From Pseudoxanthomonas suwonensis (GTDB lineage Bacteria > Pseudomonadota > Gammaproteobacteria > Xanthomonadales > Xanthomonadaceae), in NCBI RefSeq assembly GCF_000972865.1, contig NZ_CP011144.1:3827721-3891720 (forward strand): a stretch of DNA of 64,000 nucleotides, in the 5' to 3' direction. Shown in pieces: positions 61,905 to 64,000 of this stretch. The number at the start of each line of letters is the position of its first letter. Positions within the stretch are counted from its first letter, which is position 1. The position numbers and the translations under genes were made by a program. The notes under the pieces were generated by a model. That model saw nothing but the letters and a program-made list of their open reading frames with translations. It was not told the DNA's origin and ran no database searches.

Positions 61905-64000
61905 ATGAAATGGTTCCACCACCTTCCGATCGCCAGGAAGCTCGCGCTTGCGTTCACCGCGACCACGGCGATGACCGTGGCCCTGGGCCTGTTCGCCCTG
62001 CTGCGCCTGGGTGCGGCCAACGACCAGATCCGCGAGACCAACAGCAACTGGATGCCCGCCGTGGTCCATCTGGGCGAGATGCTGTCGCTGCTCAACGAGT
62101 ACCGCACCTACGAGCTGGCCCAGCTGGGCCGCCAGGGCCAGCTCGACGAGATCGCCGACTACAACAAGCGCCTCGCCGACACCCGCGCGCAGATCGAGGC
62201 CGCCGAGGCGGCGTACAACGCGATCGAGGCCGAATCCAGCCCCGAGGAGCCGGCCCTGTACGACAAGGTGGCCGTGGCGCGCGAGACCTACTTCGCCTCG
62301 CACGACCGGATCGCCGAGGCCATCGACGCCGACGATTTCGTCACCGCGACGCAGGTTTCCGAGGACGCCTCGCGCGCGGCGCGGCGCGGGTTCGCCGGCG
62401 CGCTCAAGGCGCTGATCGAGTACAACGTGCAGGGGCTGGACCGGCAGGTCGCCGCGGCCGAGGTCGCGCACACGCGCACCGTGGTCGCGGTCTGGGTCGG
62501 CATCGGCGCGCTGGCCGTGCTGGCCGCACTGCTGGGCTGGACCATCGCCGGCATGATCTCGCGCCCGTTGCAGCGGGCCACCCGGGTCGCCGGCGAGATC
62601 GCCCAGGGCCGCCTGGACAACGCGATCTCGGTGGAGAACCGCGACGAATCCGGCCAGCTGCTCGAATCCATGCGTGCCATGCAGCAGCAGCTGCGCGCGG
62701 TGATCGACGCGCAGAACGACATGGCCCGCCGGCACGACGAGGGCACGGTCAGCTACCGCATCGACGAGTCCGCCTTCCCCGGCGAGTACGGGCGGATGAT
62801 CCACGGCACCAACCAGCTGGTCGGCTCACACGTGGACGCGATCCTGGACATGCTGGCGGTGATCAAGCGCTACTCGGCCGGCGACCTGTCGGTCGACATC
62901 GCGCGCCTGCCCGGCGAGAAGGCGGTGATCACCGAGAGCCTGGATGCGGTCAAGGCCAGCCTCGGCGCGATCAATGCCGAAATCAGGCGCCTGGCGCAGT
63001 CGGCGGCGGCCGGCGACTTCTCCGCCCGCGGCGACGAGGCCGCCTACCGCCACGACTTCAAGGCCATGGTCCAGGGCCTGAACACCATGATGGACACCAC
63101 CGACCGCAACCTGACCCAGATCTCCTTCCTGCTCCAGGCCATCGCCGAAGGCGACCTGACCAGCCGCATGGAAGGCGACTTCCACGGTGTGTTCGCCCGC
63201 ATGCGCGACGATGCCAACGCCACCGTCGCCCAGCTCACCTCGATCGTCGGCCGCATCCAGGGCGCCTCCTCGGCCATCTCCACTGCCTCCACCGAGATCG
63301 CCTCCGGCAACAACGACCTGTCCCGCCGCACCGAACAGCAGGCCGCCAACCTGGAAGAAACCGCCGCCTCGATGGAGGAACTGACCTCCACCGTCAAGCA
63401 GAACGCCGACCACGCCCGCCAGGCCAACCAGCTGGCCGTCGGCGCAGCCTCCGTCGCCTCCCAGGGCGGCCAGGTCGTGGGCCAGGTGGTCACCACCATG
63501 GCCGACATCCAGGCCTCCTCGCGCAAGATCGCCGACATCATCTCGGTCATCGACGGCATCGCCTTCCAGACCAACATCTTGGCCCTGAACGCGGCCGTGG
63601 AAGCGGCCCGCGCCGGCGAACAGGGCCGCGGCTTCGCCGTGGTGGCCACCGAAGTGCGCTCGCTGGCCCAGCGCAGCGCCACGGCGGCCAAGGAGATCAA
63701 GACCCTGATCGAGGACTCCACCAGCAAGGTGGCCAATGGCGCCCAGCTGGCCGACCAGGCCGGCAAGACCATGGGCGAGCTGGTGGCCTCGGTGCAGCGG
63801 GTGACCGACATCATGGCCGAGATCTCCGCCGCCTCGCAGGAACAGGCCGCCGGCATCGAGCAGGTCAACCAGACCATCGTGCAGATGGACGAGACCACCC
63901 AGCAGAACGCGGCGCTGGTGGAAGAAGCCACCGCCGCGGCCCGGGCCATGGAGGAACAGGCCGGCGGACTGGCACAGGCCATCGCCGTGTTCCGGATCGA
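61905..64000 (+). CDS. Methyl-accepting chemotaxis protein, cut by the window end
   Basis: At least 698 residues, 3' end missing. The first membrane helix is [21 protein letters not shown] four-helix-bundle ligand domain precedes the second helix ([20 protein letters not shown]), followed by HAMP ([20 protein letters not shown]) and a second HAMP-like pair. The signalling tip is [24 protein letters not shown], the strictly conserved MCP hairpin, and methylation helices flank it. ATG 61905 gives a standard start. It has its own promoter region after the cheA terminator, but probably acts with the CheA and CheW-like proteins of the operon. Confidence 0.93.
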   Translation, partial: MKWFHHLPIARKLALAFTATTAMTVALGLFALLRLGAANDQIRETNSNWMPAVVHLGEMLSLLNEYRTYELAQLGRQGQLDEIADYNKRLADTRAQIEAAEAAYNAIEAESSPEEPALYDKVAVARETYFASHDRIAEAIDADDFVTATQVSEDASRAARRGFAGALKALIEYNVQGLDRQVAAAEVAHTRTVVAVWVGIGALAVLAALLGWTIAGMISRPLQRATRVAGEIAQGRLDNAISVENRDESGQLLESMRAMQQQLRAVIDAQNDMARRHDEGTVSYRIDESAFPGEYGRMIHGTNQLVGSHVDAILDMLAVIKRYSAGDLSVDIARLPGEKAVITESLDAVKASLGAINAEIRRLAQSAAAGDFSARGDEAAYRHDFKAMVQGLNTMMDTTDRNLTQISFLLQAIAEGDLTSRMEGDFHGVFARMRDDANATVAQLTSIVGRIQGASSAISTASTEIASGNNDLSRRTEQQAANLEETAASMEELTSTVKQNADHARQANQLAVGAASVASQGGQVVGQVVTTMADIQASSRKIADIISVIDGIAFQTNILALNAAVEAARAGEQGRGFAVVATEVRSLAQRSATAAKEIKTLIEDSTSKVANGAQLADQAGKTMGELVASVQRVTDIMAEISAASQEQAAGIEQVNQTIVQMDETTQQNAALVEEATAAARAMEEQAGGLAQAIAVFRI

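Overview
The window looks like chromosome from a Xanthomonadaceae/Lysobacteraceae bacterium (Pseudoxanthomonas, Luteimonas, Stenotrophomonas or a relative). The basis is high-GC coding sequence, a type II secretion cluster in the xps order E-F-G-H-I-J-K-L-M-N-D, and the flagellar/chemotaxis block motC-motD-parA-cheW-STAS-cheY-cheA-mcp. Genus cannot be fixed from this sequence alone.

Layout. 1-6504: a Tn7/Tn5053-type transposition module: a divergent unknown gene, a small DNA-binding-like gene, a TniA DDE transposase, a TniB ATPase and two different TniQ proteins, with no TnsA and no resolvase. 6832-9287: accessory genes behind an odd 93-nt tRNA gene with a long variable arm and a UAU anticodon: two small unknowns, two paralogous DnaQ-fold exonuclease-like genes (the first frameshifted at a C7 run) and a HAD-type phosphatase-like gene. 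9870-20438: a complete, tightly overlapped type II secretion operon. 20751-27971: three separate Rhs/YD-repeat pieces, then a probable effector tip, its coupled neighbour and a small membrane protein. 28102-30095: insertion-sequence wreckage (IS3 family, IS5 family) that interrupted a YprB-like RNase H gene.

30210-44471 is a second accessory island. It carries an AIPR nuclease-like protein, a large TPR-like protein, a NERD-SF1 helicase with a zinc ribbon and a CHAT caspase-like protease, all on one strand, and I read this as a candidate anti-phage module of a kind I cannot match to a named system. Beside it lie a tyrosine recombinase and a divergent coiled-coil DNA-binding protein that resemble the TnpS/TnpT cointegrate-resolution pair of Tn4651-family transposons, with two clean inverted repeats between them, then a membrane protein and a dif-like XerCD site at 44444-44471.

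44507-55637 is ordinary chromosome: a CHAD protein, a MipA/OmpV-like outer-membrane protein, arginine deiminase and a matching basic amino-acid antiporter (an arginine-deiminase energy pathway split by a glycine-zipper lipoprotein), a small Gln/Asn-rich protein, tRNA-Glu and tRNA-Ala, the tRNA hydroxylase TrhO, an FKBP lipoprotein, a flavoprotein and small DUF proteins. 55776-64000 is the motility/chemotaxis operon, which ends in a methyl-accepting chemotaxis protein cut by the window edge.
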